Shown here in pieces: positions 45,322 through 52,997 of a stretch of 64,000 bases of DNA. The translations under genes were made by a program, and so were the position numbers. Origin of the DNA: Arthrobacter sp. MAHUQ-56 (GTDB lineage: Bacteria > Actinomycetota > Actinomycetes > Actinomycetales > Micrococcaceae). Where the stretch lies: assembly GCF_019710585.1 (NCBI RefSeq), contig NZ_JAIFZQ010000022.1, positions 62,001 through 126,000 on the forward strand. The letters run 5' to 3'. Each line of letters begins with the position of its first letter. Positions within the stretch are counted from its first letter, which is position 1. The notes under the pieces are model-generated. The model did not search any database. It was not told the origin of the DNA and worked only from the letters and a program-made list of their open reading frames with translations.

Positions 45322-46215
45322 ATGCGCGGAATAATCCTGGCCGGTGGAACCGGATCCCGGCTTCACCCAATCACCCTCGGAATCAGCAAACAGCTCGTGC
45401 CCGTCTACGACAAGCCGATGATCTACTACCCGCTGTCCACGCTGATCCTGGCCGGAATCCGCGACATCCTGATCATCACCACGCCTCATGACGCAGAGCA
45501 ATTCCAACACCTGCTCGGCGACGGTTCACAGTTTGGTGTGAATCTCACCTACGTCCAGCAACCGTCCCCTGATGGCCTGGCCCAAGCATTCATCCTCGGC
45601 GCCGGCCACATCGGCAACGAGACCGTTGCCCTTGTACTTGGCGACAACATCTTTTATGGCGCAGGACTGGGCACCCAACTGCAACGGCACGCGGACATCG
45701 ACGGCGGAGCCGTTTTCGGCTACTGGGTCAATGACCCAAAGGCCTTCGGCGTCGTGGAATTCGACAGAGAAGGTCGTGCTTTGTCCTTCCAGGAAAAGCC
45801 GGAACATCCGCGAAGCCATTACGCCGTCCCTGGCCTCTACTTCTACGACAATGACGTCATCGAGATGGCGAAACAGCTTCGGCCCTCCGCCCGCGGAGAA
45901 CTTGAAATCAGTGACATCAACCAGGCCTATCTCGAAAAAGGGAAGCTTCAAGTAGAGATCCTGCCTCGAGGCACGGCCTGGCTGGATACTGGAACGTTTG
46001 ATGGCCTCATCGAAGCAAGCAACTTCGTTCGAACCCTGGAAAGCCGGCAGGGCCTCAAAGTAGGTTCGCCGGAGGAGGCTGCCTGGCGGGCCGGCTATAT
46101 CTCCCACGATGAACTTCGAGCGAGGGCCGAAGGTCTGGTCAAGAGCGGCTATGGAAGCTACCTTTTGGGACTCCTTGAATTAGAAGCCCACGCGGGTAGC
46201 GTGTCCATTCGTTGA
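45322..46215 (+). CDS. rmlA: Glucose-1-phosphate thymidylyltransferase
   Basis: A 297-residue cytosolic enzyme making dTDP-glucose from dTTP and glucose-1-phosphate. Motifs: MRGIILAGGTGSRLHPIT, SKQLVPVYDKPMIYYPL, LVLGDNIFYG, EKPEHPRSHYAVPGLYFYD and WLDTGTFDGL. It is complete. Its usual rhamnose partners rmlB, C and D are absent from the window. No ribosome site is seen and a -10 box lies 7 nt before the ATG, so it is likely a leaderless gene. Confidence 0.93.
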   Translation: MRGIILAGGTGSRLHPITLGISKQLVPVYDKPMIYYPLSTLILAGIRDILIITTPHDAEQFQHLLGDGSQFGVNLTYVQQPSPDGLAQAFILGAGHIGNETVALVLGDNIFYGAGLGTQLQRHADIDGGAVFGYWVNDPKAFGVVEFDREGRALSFQEKPEHPRSHYAVPGLYFYDNDVIEMAKQLRPSARGELEISDINQAYLEKGKLQVEILPRGTAWLDTGTFDGLIEASNFVRTLESRQGLKVGSPEEAAWRAGYISHDELRARAEGLVKSGYGSYLLGLLELEAHAGSVSIR

Positions 46216-46397
46216 CTCCCGACTTTGGGAATTAGTGCGCGGCCGAGTATCGCCTCCAGCTGGGGCCAACCAGAGCCGGGTTTCGCGCTCGATGCCGCCA
46301 GATGACCCGAGACCTTCCTGGCCCGACTTCAAATACTCGGCGCGGCTGCCGAGTTGCCAAACCATACCACCACGACGCGACCCGCATAAGGAGAGAC

Positions 46398-46649
46398 ATG
46401 GGCGCAGCCATAAGCACGAACCTGAACCCCAACTCAGCACTAAAGAACAACTCGCTGACAATAACAGTCCTCAGCAGAGCTGACATGGACAGGCAGCTAG
46501 AAGAAGGTGCGGATCTCCTCCGCAGACTCGCAGAACGGCAAGGCGGAATCCACGGGATTATGGCTACCCGACACTCCGCAGTGGACTTCACTTTGGAGCT
46601 CCACCCCGGCGTTCCCTTTGGAACCACGCGTGAACGACAAGCCTGGTAA
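46398..46649 (+). CDS. Small hypothetical protein (83 aa)
   Basis: It begins MGAAISTNLNPNSALKNNS after a clear ribosome site (AAGGAGAG). The rest (LTITVLSRADMDRQLEEGADLLRRLAERQGGIHGIMATRHS..DFTLELHPGVPFGTTRE) looks like one helix between beta strands. I do not recognise the family. Base composition is lower in GC than in the catabolic genes to the left. Confidence 0.6.
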   Translation: MGAAISTNLNPNSALKNNSLTITVLSRADMDRQLEEGADLLRRLAERQGGIHGIMATRHSAVDFTLELHPGVPFGTTRERQAW

Positions 46650-46996
46650 TCCCTACTTTAACTAGCGATCTTCCAGATGAAGTACACCCTAATTTGACGT
46701 CAGGTACTCCCCAAACGTGCGTCAGAGATGGTTGCTTACACTCCGATCCTGACATCACGACGCGTGGGTCATAGAACCTGATCTGACGCTCCACGCTGCG
46801 CTCTGGCTTCACCAATAAACATGCTTTGGTCCGAGCTTTTGGACCTTGCGTCAAGCTAAGGAACTTTTGGCCTGCCAAACCCTCGCCGCTAGCCGAAGAA
46901 AACCCGGAAATCACTCACGCAAACCCTAAGATTTGTCTCAACCGAAATGCCCCAGTGCATTCCGTCTGTAGATTATCGACATTGAAGAGGGGAACA
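46650..46996. other. Non-coding, relatively AT-rich stretch
   Basis: About 350 bp without a convincing gene. It has a small hairpin (GGTCC, 8 nt, GGACC, about 46830-46847) and direct repeats of TTTTGG. It probably holds the promoter of the DUF349 gene. Confidence 0.35.
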
Positions 46997-48427
46997 ATGA
47001 GCGCTGGCAGTAAGTGGACTGGCGCCCGGGTCCTGCACAGGACGTTTAACGGCGAACAGGTAACGATCAAAATTGCCACTGACGGACAGGACGCGCTTGT
47101 TGCAAGGGGACACCTGGCAGATGTCCAGCCAGGTAACGACCACGTTCATGTCTGGGACTTAGCTACCGGTGACTTTCGACTCCATGACATGCGTCTCTCA
47201 CGCAGCTTGCTACCCAACATTCGAGACGACGAGCGAAATCGGCCGACACCACGGGACGAAGCGAGACATGCTGATTTGGTCAGCAGGGCCCAAAGCCTTG
47301 CGCGTTCTGGGACGCCGGACGCTAGGACTATATCCGCGGCTCGAGAACTCGATCGTGAATGGAAATCTGCAGGCAAGGCCTCTCCGGCCAACTATCATGC
47401 ATTCCGGTCTGCCATGGATGAAATCTTTGCCGCAAACAAGCAGCGAATTGACCAAATGAAAGCCGACTGGGCGGCGAATAAGAGCGCGAAGGAACGCCTG
47501 GTTTCGCAGGCTGAGTCTCTCGCGTCCAGTTCGGATCTCCGAGCGGCTTCCGATCGGATGAAGTCCCTCGGCGATGAGTGGAAGCGCATAGGCCCGTGCG
47601 AAAAGTCTGATAATGAGCGGCTGTGGGGACGATTCAATGCTGCGCGCACGCGTCTTCGTGAACGCAAGGACCAAGAGTTCAACAAGCGCAAAGCGGAGTG
47701 GGCAGCGAATAAGAGCGCGAAGGAACGCCTGGTTTCGCAGGCTGAGTCTCTCGCGTCCAGTTCGGATCTCCGAGCGGCTTCCGATCGGATGAAGTCCCTC
47801 GGCGATGAGTGGAAGCGCATAGGCCCGTGCGAAAAGTCTGATAATGAGCGGCTGTGGGGACGATTCAACGCTGCGCGCACGCGTCTTCGTGAACGCAAGG
47901 ACCAGGAGTTCAACAAGCGCAAAGCGGAGTGGGCAGCAAACAGAAGCGCAAAAGAACGCCTAGTGGGCCGGATGTCTTCCCTTTCCTCATCGTCAGACTA
48001 TCGGGCAGCGAAGGATGAAGCTCGCTCCTTGACGGACCAGTGGCGGGCTGTCGGACCATGTGAAAAATCCGATCAGGAGCGTCTTTGGAATGACTTTAAG
48101 TCAGCAAAAGACCGCCTATTTGAAGCGGCGAAACGAGACGGGGAACAACGCGCTGCCGAGCGCAGGCAACGCGCGTGGGAACGGGTCTCTCGCTTGGAAG
48201 AGCAGTTGAGGAACACAGAGGCGGCGCTTTACCGTGCCCAAGATTCATACTCGCGAGCCCTATCAGCAAGGTCCCCGTCCATGAATAATCCGAACTGGAT
48301 GACCATTGTGCGAAATCAACAGGAACGGCAGTCCAACGCGAGGTCGAAGATTGCTTCTCTCGAGCAACGAAAGTCAGACTTGGTGTACAAGCTCATGGAC
48401 GCGCGGTCGAAAGCCAACTCCTTGTGA
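46997..48427 (+). CDS. DUF349 repeat protein
   Basis: A 476-residue, charged, mostly helical cytosolic protein; AGAGGGGA precedes the ATG. An N-terminal beta-rich part (1-85) is followed by four DUF349-type three-helix repeats of about 77 residues marked by DEWKRIGPCEKSDNERLWGRF, then a coiled coil (about 375-475) ending in Lys/Arg-rich sequence. Repeats 2 and 3 are almost identical at the DNA level. Chromosomal DUF349 proteins are of unknown role. The plasmid copy has its own terminator. Confidence 0.82.
   Translation: MSAGSKWTGARVLHRTFNGEQVTIKIATDGQDALVARGHLADVQPGNDHVHVWDLATGDFRLHDMRLSRSLLPNIRDDERNRPTPRDEARHADLVSRAQSLARSGTPDARTISAARELDREWKSAGKASPANYHAFRSAMDEIFAANKQRIDQMKADWAANKSAKERLVSQAESLASSSDLRAASDRMKSLGDEWKRIGPCEKSDNERLWGRFNAARTRLRERKDQEFNKRKAEWAANKSAKERLVSQAESLASSSDLRAASDRMKSLGDEWKRIGPCEKSDNERLWGRFNAARTRLRERKDQEFNKRKAEWAANRSAKERLVGRMSSLSSSSDYRAAKDEARSLTDQWRAVGPCEKSDQERLWNDFKSAKDRLFEAAKRDGEQRAAERRQRAWERVSRLEEQLRNTEAALYRAQDSYSRALSARSPSMNNPNWMTIVRNQQERQSNARSKIASLEQRKSDLVYKLMDARSKANSL
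47474..47935 (+). repeat. Tandem 231-bp duplication inside the DUF349 gene
   Basis: Units 47474-47704 and 47705-47935 differ at only a few bases (for example AATGCT/AACGCT and CAAGAG/CAGGAG). A third, diverged unit continues in the same 231-bp register to about 48166. 231 bp is 77 codons, one domain, so the frame is kept. The near identity shows recent duplication or gene conversion. Confidence 0.85.
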
Positions 48428-48436
48428 GTCCATTTC

Positions 48437-48465
48437 AACTTGCGCAACAAGCTGTTGCGCAAGTT
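48437..48465 (+). terminator. Terminator of the DUF349 gene
   Basis: A perfect 13-bp stem, AACTTGCGCAACA (48437-48449) with TGTTGCGCAAGTT (48453-48465), a 3-nt loop and T residues after it, 10 bp past the stop codon. This is a strong intrinsic terminator. Confidence 0.85.
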
Positions 48466-48758
48466 TTGGAGGCGCCGGCACAGCTGGTTCCGCTGCCCAC
48501 AGCCGGGGAGAACCCTGATGGGTTATCCACCGCTACTGCTGCTGAGGGAGCCTTCCCGATAGCTCCCGGTTTCAGCCGTGGATAACCCGGGTTGACCCCA
48601 ACTGTGGACTGCTCGCTTCGTCAGCGCCTTTCGCTGCGCACTTCTTATTGCCCAGCTGTTTCGAAAGTTAGCCTCGTCCTTCTTGGTCTCCTCAGCGGTT
48701 CTATTAATCACCTGCGACTGGCACATCCTTTCGTTCAGCAGGCTGTTAAAATCGTTTT
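48466..48758. other. Hairpin-rich non-coding stretch, possible replication origin
   Basis: Two inverted copies of a DnaA-box-like sequence, TTATCCAC (48523-48530) and GTGGATAA (48578-48585), form the ends of an 11-bp inverted repeat (48520-48530 and 48578-48588). Between them is a second small hairpin (GGGAG with CTCCC). Further TGTGGAC sequence follows at about 48604. No rep gene is near, so an origin is only a possibility; a complex terminator or RNA structure is the alternative. Confidence 0.35.
48747..48752 (+). promoter_or_regulatory. -10 box of lsr2, leaderless
   Basis: TAAAAT ends 6 nt before the lsr2 ATG, and no ribosome site is present. Transcription would therefore begin at or next to the start codon. 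Confidence 0.5.
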
Positions 48759-49091
48759 ATGGCAAAAAAGACGGTCGTGGTTCTGGAAGATGACATTGAT
48801 GGCTCGGAAGCTAGCGAAACGATATCTTTCGCCCTCGACGGCAGTGAATACGTGATTGATCTGAACGAGGGGCACGCAAATGAACTGCGCGGGGCCCTCA
48901 GTCGTTTTACTGAGGCTGGACGCAGGGTATCTAGCGGCCGTGGTCGCTCGGCGGCGGCCCGCACGAAGTCCTCGCAGGGCGGGCCGGATGCAAAAGCGGT
49001 ACGGATGTGGGCAGTTGAGAACGGCATCCAGGTAAATACTCGTGGTCGTATTCAAGCGGAAGTCGTGGAGAAGTACGAAGCCGCTCACTAG
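48759..49091 (+). CDS. lsr2: Lsr2 family nucleoid-associated protein
   Basis: A 110-residue DNA-bridging protein. The N-terminal dimerisation part (MAKKTVVVLEDDIDGSEASE, ISFALDGSEYVIDL) is followed by a basic linker and the C-terminal DNA-binding unit with the RGR hook in WAVENGIQVNTRGRIQAEVV. Lsr2 coats AT-rich DNA and silences foreign genes. A plasmid copy probably acts as a stealth factor or tunes host and plasmid expression. It lies just after the possible origin and before the conjugation genes. Confidence 0.92.
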   Translation: MAKKTVVVLEDDIDGSEASETISFALDGSEYVIDLNEGHANELRGALSRFTEAGRRVSSGRGRSAAARTKSSQGGPDAKAVRMWAVENGIQVNTRGRIQAEVVEKYEAAH

Positions 49092-49108
49092 GGCCGAAAC
49101 GAAGGAAA

Positions 49109-49154
49109 GTCGGGGCTGGGATCTATAACAGATTCCAGCCCTGACTTATTTTAT
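49109..49154. terminator. Two-way terminator between lsr2 and the conjugation operon
   Basis: GTCGGGGCTGG (49109-49119) pairs with CCAGCCCTGAC (49135-49145) with one mismatch, followed by a T-rich run on the plus strand (TTATTTTATT). It sits between the two convergent 3' ends. Confidence 0.75.
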
Positions 49155-49185
49155 TGGACTGACCTCATCCCGCAGCTTCCTGTTT

Positions 49186-49626
49186 CTAGGAGGGAATAGT
49201 CCGCACGTCCGGAAACCAGCCGGCCGGGGCCTTCTTTGGTTCGAGGTGTTCGGGGTCCCGGTGCTTTTGCATGTCGCATTTGTAGAACGGTCCGCGCGGG
49301 TCCAGGAGGATGCTCATGTGGTGGTCTGCGTGGTCTTTGAACCAGACGCTCATGCCGGTGGCCCCGTCGAGCCTGAGGTGTTCCCAGGCCCGCCAGAGCG
49401 CCTCTACACGGCAGACAGCTTCGGGGTGGAAATACCACTCGGTGCACCACTTCGCTGCCCGGCCGTCCACGTCACGGACGTACGTAGGCAACAGCTGCTC
49501 GTGCAGGAATTCTTCGGCTGAGCCGTAGACCAGCTCCGGGGGCTTCTGCTGCTCGCCATCATCAGCGCCAGCTCCCTGTGTGTCCGAACTGGGAGCTTCA
49601 CTGAAGCGTCCGATGTCTATGGTCAT
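49186..49626 (-). CDS. DUF4913 family protein
   Basis: A 146-residue protein, last of the conjugation operon. The N-terminus (about 40 residues) is disordered. The domain shows FLHEQLLPTYVRDV, WCTEWYFHPEAVCRVEALWRAWEHLR and WFKDHADHHMSILLDPRGPFYKC, as in DUF4913 proteins found in actinobacterial conjugative elements. Function unknown. It starts 3 bp after the TraG/VirD4-like gene. Confidence 0.82.
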   Translation of the reverse strand: MTIDIGRFSEAPSSDTQGAGADDGEQQKPPELVYGSAEEFLHEQLLPTYVRDVDGRAAKWCTEWYFHPEAVCRVEALWRAWEHLRLDGATGMSVWFKDHADHHMSILLDPRGPFYKCDMQKHRDPEHLEPKKAPAGWFPDVRTIPS

Positions 49627-49629
49627 GCC

Positions 49630-51405
49630 CTACTCCCCTACCCGGGTCACCCATGGATTTGCGGCCGCCGCTGCAACCGGTACCGGCTCCTCCTCCTGCT
49701 GCGGGCTGTACTTTTTGATGGATGCTTCTACGGCTTCCTTGTGGGGGCCTGTGTACCAGGGCATGGTGCGGACCAGCGTGGCGGGCGCACCGGAGGCGAG
49801 GACGACGGCCCGGCCGCGATCGAGTTCAGCAAGGTTAGAGACATCGAAGATGCGCTCCTTGCTCTCCTGGCGGGAACGGCTGGACCCAGATTTCCCTGAT
49901 GAGACGGAGACGTTGATGTAGCTGTAGTCGCCGATCAGGTCCGAGAGTGCACGGAGGAAGCCTTCTTCCGCAACGCCGCCGCCATAGACCTTGACGTTCG
50001 CGGCCGACCAAATCTTCCGCATGTTCGCCTCACCCCAGAGCTCGACGCCCTGGGACCACGACTGCAGGATGCCCATAACAATCAGTCCTTTAGAGCCGTA
50101 GTGGCTGAACTGATCGGGCAGTCCGGCCCAGCGAACTACGTTCGCCAGCTCGTCCAAGGCGAACAGCGCCGGCCTGGGAAGGCGGCCACCGCTACGCTCC
50201 GCCCGTTCCTCCATAGCCTCAGCGATCGCCACGGTCAGTGCCGTGGTCAGTGGGGCGGCTGAGCCTGCCCCTTCCTTGGAGAGGATGTAGATCGTCTCCT
50301 GGGACGCCGCAAATGCGTGCGGATCGAATTGGCGACGGGCATCTCCTCTCACGCCCGCGCCACCGCTTGGGGCGACCCAGCGAAGGGTGTTGCGGCTCTT
50401 GAGGCACTGAATCATCTTCTCGGCGGTGCCGAAGATGCCGTCACGCTGCTTGTCGGCCAGCTTCAGCGTGGACTCCAGACCCTTGTACTGCAGCTCGTAG
50501 TCATGCTCCCGGAGGATTTCGATGGGTTCCTGGCTGACCTGCTCGGTCACCCACAGATACACCTGCGTGATCGGCAGATCGCCCAGGGCTGCAGCGAGGA
50601 AGTAGGAGGAAAGAATGTCTTCGGCTTTGGGGTCGAAGTAGGCATCCGGCTTCGACCCGGGAACCCGGGAACCGACCGCGAAGTGCTGGGTGAGCTTGTA
50701 CGCCTTCTCTTCGTCGGTGACGTAGAAGAGGGGGTTCCACCACCAGTCCGGTTCTTCCTGGGCGATCTTCTGCGGATCGAAGACCCACACTGGGGCTGTG
50801 GCCTCGCGGACGCCACGGGTGCCGTCCACGACGTCGCGCTTGTTGGAGGTTGAGACGACAGCGCCGGGAGCGTCCAGGATCGCGGGCATCACTCGGGAGG
50901 TCGATTTACCGGTCCGCGGTCCCCAGATGTCGAGGCTGAGGTCTTCCCAGGACTGAACGAATTTCTGACCGGTGGAGACCACCTTGCCCACGACAATGCC
51001 GGGGTTGTCCTTGATCCCCAGCCGTTCGGCCTTGGCCTGCGCTCCCTTCTCGGAGAACGCGGCCAACGACTTTCCCCGGCCAAGGTAGCGGGCGGCCTTG
51101 TCCACGCGTGCACGCTTGGACGCACCCTGCCGCCAAGCAGCCAGTACGACGACGGCAAGGGCCAGGACCAGCCCCGCCAGGACGCAAACAACGATGGTGG
51201 CCTGGGCCGGCCACGGCACCTTGCCCTTGATAAGCCCAGCGATCAGGTCAACGGGATGTGCCGGCGGCGCGTCGATGCCGGCCATCCACGAGCCAATGTG
51301 TGCGGACGCATATGTGCCGCCGCCAAAGACGACGATAAAGCCGATGGCCAGCCACACGAGGAGGGCGTCACCGAGGCCCATCCCTTTGCGGTTCGGCGCG
51401 CTCAC
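49630..51405 (-). CDS. Conjugative coupling protein, TraG/VirD4 type
   Basis: A 591-residue inner-membrane ATPase that brings the DNA-relaxase complex to the secretion channel. Two N-terminal membrane segments (about 12-33 and 65-90), Walker A WGPRTGKSTSRVMPAI, TraM-recognition-like middle part and Walker B LFALDELANVVRWAGLP, with the sensor ILQSWSQG. It overlaps the VirB4-like gene by 4 bp. The family and position make its role in DNA transfer secure. Confidence 0.92.
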   Translation of the reverse strand: MSAPNRKGMGLGDALLVWLAIGFIVVFGGGTYASAHIGSWMAGIDAPPAHPVDLIAGLIKGKVPWPAQATIVVCVLAGLVLALAVVVLAAWRQGASKRARVDKAARYLGRGKSLAAFSEKGAQAKAERLGIKDNPGIVVGKVVSTGQKFVQSWEDLSLDIWGPRTGKSTSRVMPAILDAPGAVVSTSNKRDVVDGTRGVREATAPVWVFDPQKIAQEEPDWWWNPLFYVTDEEKAYKLTQHFAVGSRVPGSKPDAYFDPKAEDILSSYFLAAALGDLPITQVYLWVTEQVSQEPIEILREHDYELQYKGLESTLKLADKQRDGIFGTAEKMIQCLKSRNTLRWVAPSGGAGVRGDARRQFDPHAFAASQETIYILSKEGAGSAAPLTTALTVAIAEAMEERAERSGGRLPRPALFALDELANVVRWAGLPDQFSHYGSKGLIVMGILQSWSQGVELWGEANMRKIWSAANVKVYGGGVAEEGFLRALSDLIGDYSYINVSVSSGKSGSSRSRQESKERIFDVSNLAELDRGRAVVLASGAPATLVRTMPWYTGPHKEAVEASIKKYSPQQEEEPVPVAAAAANPWVTRVGE

Positions 51406-52997
51406 AATGAACCTCCTTCAGTTGGCACGATGGGTGCGGCTGGATCCATGATCAGTTCCGGGGATCCGTGCCATTTCCCGTCGGTGTCGTTGACCCCGTC
51501 AGGGCCATGCTCAACGGAGGTCAGGCTGACCTGCACCGGGATTCCGGGGCGCCCGCCGACCTTGATAAGGAACTTCCCACGCCCTGGCGGCTCGACGTCT
51601 TCACCACGGGAGTCCCACGCTGGCGGGTCCTGCCAAGAGATGAGCTTTTGCTGTTCCTGCCGGGACAGCGGTATCGCGGAGGTCAGCAGCGGCATCTCGG
51701 AAGCGGGCAGCCCGCCGCAGATGACCATACCGGAGCGCTCGACGAAGCCACGGGCTTTCATCCGGTCCTCCTCGGCCGGCAGTGCCAGCAGGTCGGACAT
51801 GGTGTGGGAGATCATGATCTGCCCGACGCCGACGGAGCGGTTGAGCCGGGTCAGGGCATCCACCCGGTCAACCATGCCCTTGCCGGCACGCAGGGCCCGC
51901 CACAGCTCATCCAGCACCACGAAGTAGTTCCTGCGCGGCTCCAGCCCTGCGTCGGCGAGGGCGTTGGCGACATTCACGGTGCCGAAGCCGTAGGACCAGC
52001 AAGCCAACAGCACGGCGGCCTGCAGATCGGTTTCGGTCTCATCGATGCTGGAGACATCGAAGACCACGGCCCGGTCACGCTTCATCGGGTTGGTGGTTTG
52101 CCGGGAGAAGATTTCGCCGAGCTTCCCGCCGCCGGTCAGACCGAGCAGGGTTGCTTCCAGCGCCCGGGTCTCCTGCAGGTAGACGTTCATGTCGCCGCGG
52201 TCCAGTGCGACCTGACGTAGCTCGTTCGGCGCGGAGACGATCACGTCGAGCAGGTCCTTCAGAACCGGGACGCCGTCAAAGCGTTCATCGAGGACGCGCA
52301 GCGCCCGATCAAGGATCGTTTGTTCCTGGTCCGTGGGAGGGTTGTTCCGGCTGATGGTGATTAGGGATACGACCATGGTCAGGCGCCGGCCGTGAGCGTC
52401 GGCGCGGACCCTGGCAGCGTCCTCGTGGTGGCCGCTGTCTTCGAGCAGCTGGGCCGCTTCCACGGCCTGGCCGGGGTCGAGGATGTTCATATAGCCGACG
52501 CCGCGGCCGAGCTTGATGACCTGGCCGCCCAGGGCTTTCACGGCTTTGACGTGTTCGCCTTTGAGGTCGCCCAGAATCAGGGGGTGCACGCCTTGTGCGG
52601 AGAGGCCGATGAACATCCGCCGCACTACCGTGGATTTCCCGAGGCCAGGCTTGCCGAGGATGAACGCCGAGGGGTTGGAAAGCAGGCGTGCGCGCTGGAA
52701 CCAGCTGATCGGGTCGCAACAGACTGTGGCCTGGGTTTCCTCGTGGCGGCCCAGCGGTACCCCAATCATGGGAGACGATGCGCCGGATGAGAACGGCCAC
52801 AGACCGCAGACCTGAACGGTTGTTCCCCGGTACTCCCGCACGGAGGGCAGGAGTTGGGCCATACCGCCGCCCCGCCCGGTCCAACCCCTTGATCCCGGAC
52901 CGGCTTCCCGTGCAGGACGCTTCGGGGTGTCGTCCGTTGCTTTTGCTGTCTTTACCGTCTTTGACTTCTTTGCTGTCAAAAGCCTCGTGCGTGCCAT
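51402..52997 (-). CDS. VirB4-like conjugation ATPase
   Basis: A 531-residue cytoplasmic ATPase. Walker A is LGKPGLGKSTVVRRM, followed by PLILGDLKGEHVKAVKALGG. Walker B is YFVVLDELWRALRAG, with DALTRLNRSVGVGQIMISHTMSDL after it. The N-terminus is basic and the typical N-terminal VirB4 domain is missing, being supplied by the SCO6880-type protein encoded upstream. It probably powers pilus or channel assembly. It joins the SCO6880 gene end to end (shared base). Confidence 0.9.
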   Translation of the reverse strand: MARTRLLTAKKSKTVKTAKATDDTPKRPAREAGPGSRGWTGRGGGMAQLLPSVREYRGTTVQVCGLWPFSSGASSPMIGVPLGRHEETQATVCCDPISWFQRARLLSNPSAFILGKPGLGKSTVVRRMFIGLSAQGVHPLILGDLKGEHVKAVKALGGQVIKLGRGVGYMNILDPGQAVEAAQLLEDSGHHEDAARVRADAHGRRLTMVVSLITISRNNPPTDQEQTILDRALRVLDERFDGVPVLKDLLDVIVSAPNELRQVALDRGDMNVYLQETRALEATLLGLTGGGKLGEIFSRQTTNPMKRDRAVVFDVSSIDETETDLQAAVLLACWSYGFGTVNVANALADAGLEPRRNYFVVLDELWRALRAGKGMVDRVDALTRLNRSVGVGQIMISHTMSDLLALPAEEDRMKARGFVERSGMVICGGLPASEMPLLTSAIPLSRQEQQKLISWQDPPAWDSRGEDVEPPGRGKFLIKVGGRPGIPVQVSLTSVEHGPDGVNDTDGKWHGSPELIMDPAAPIVPTEGGSL

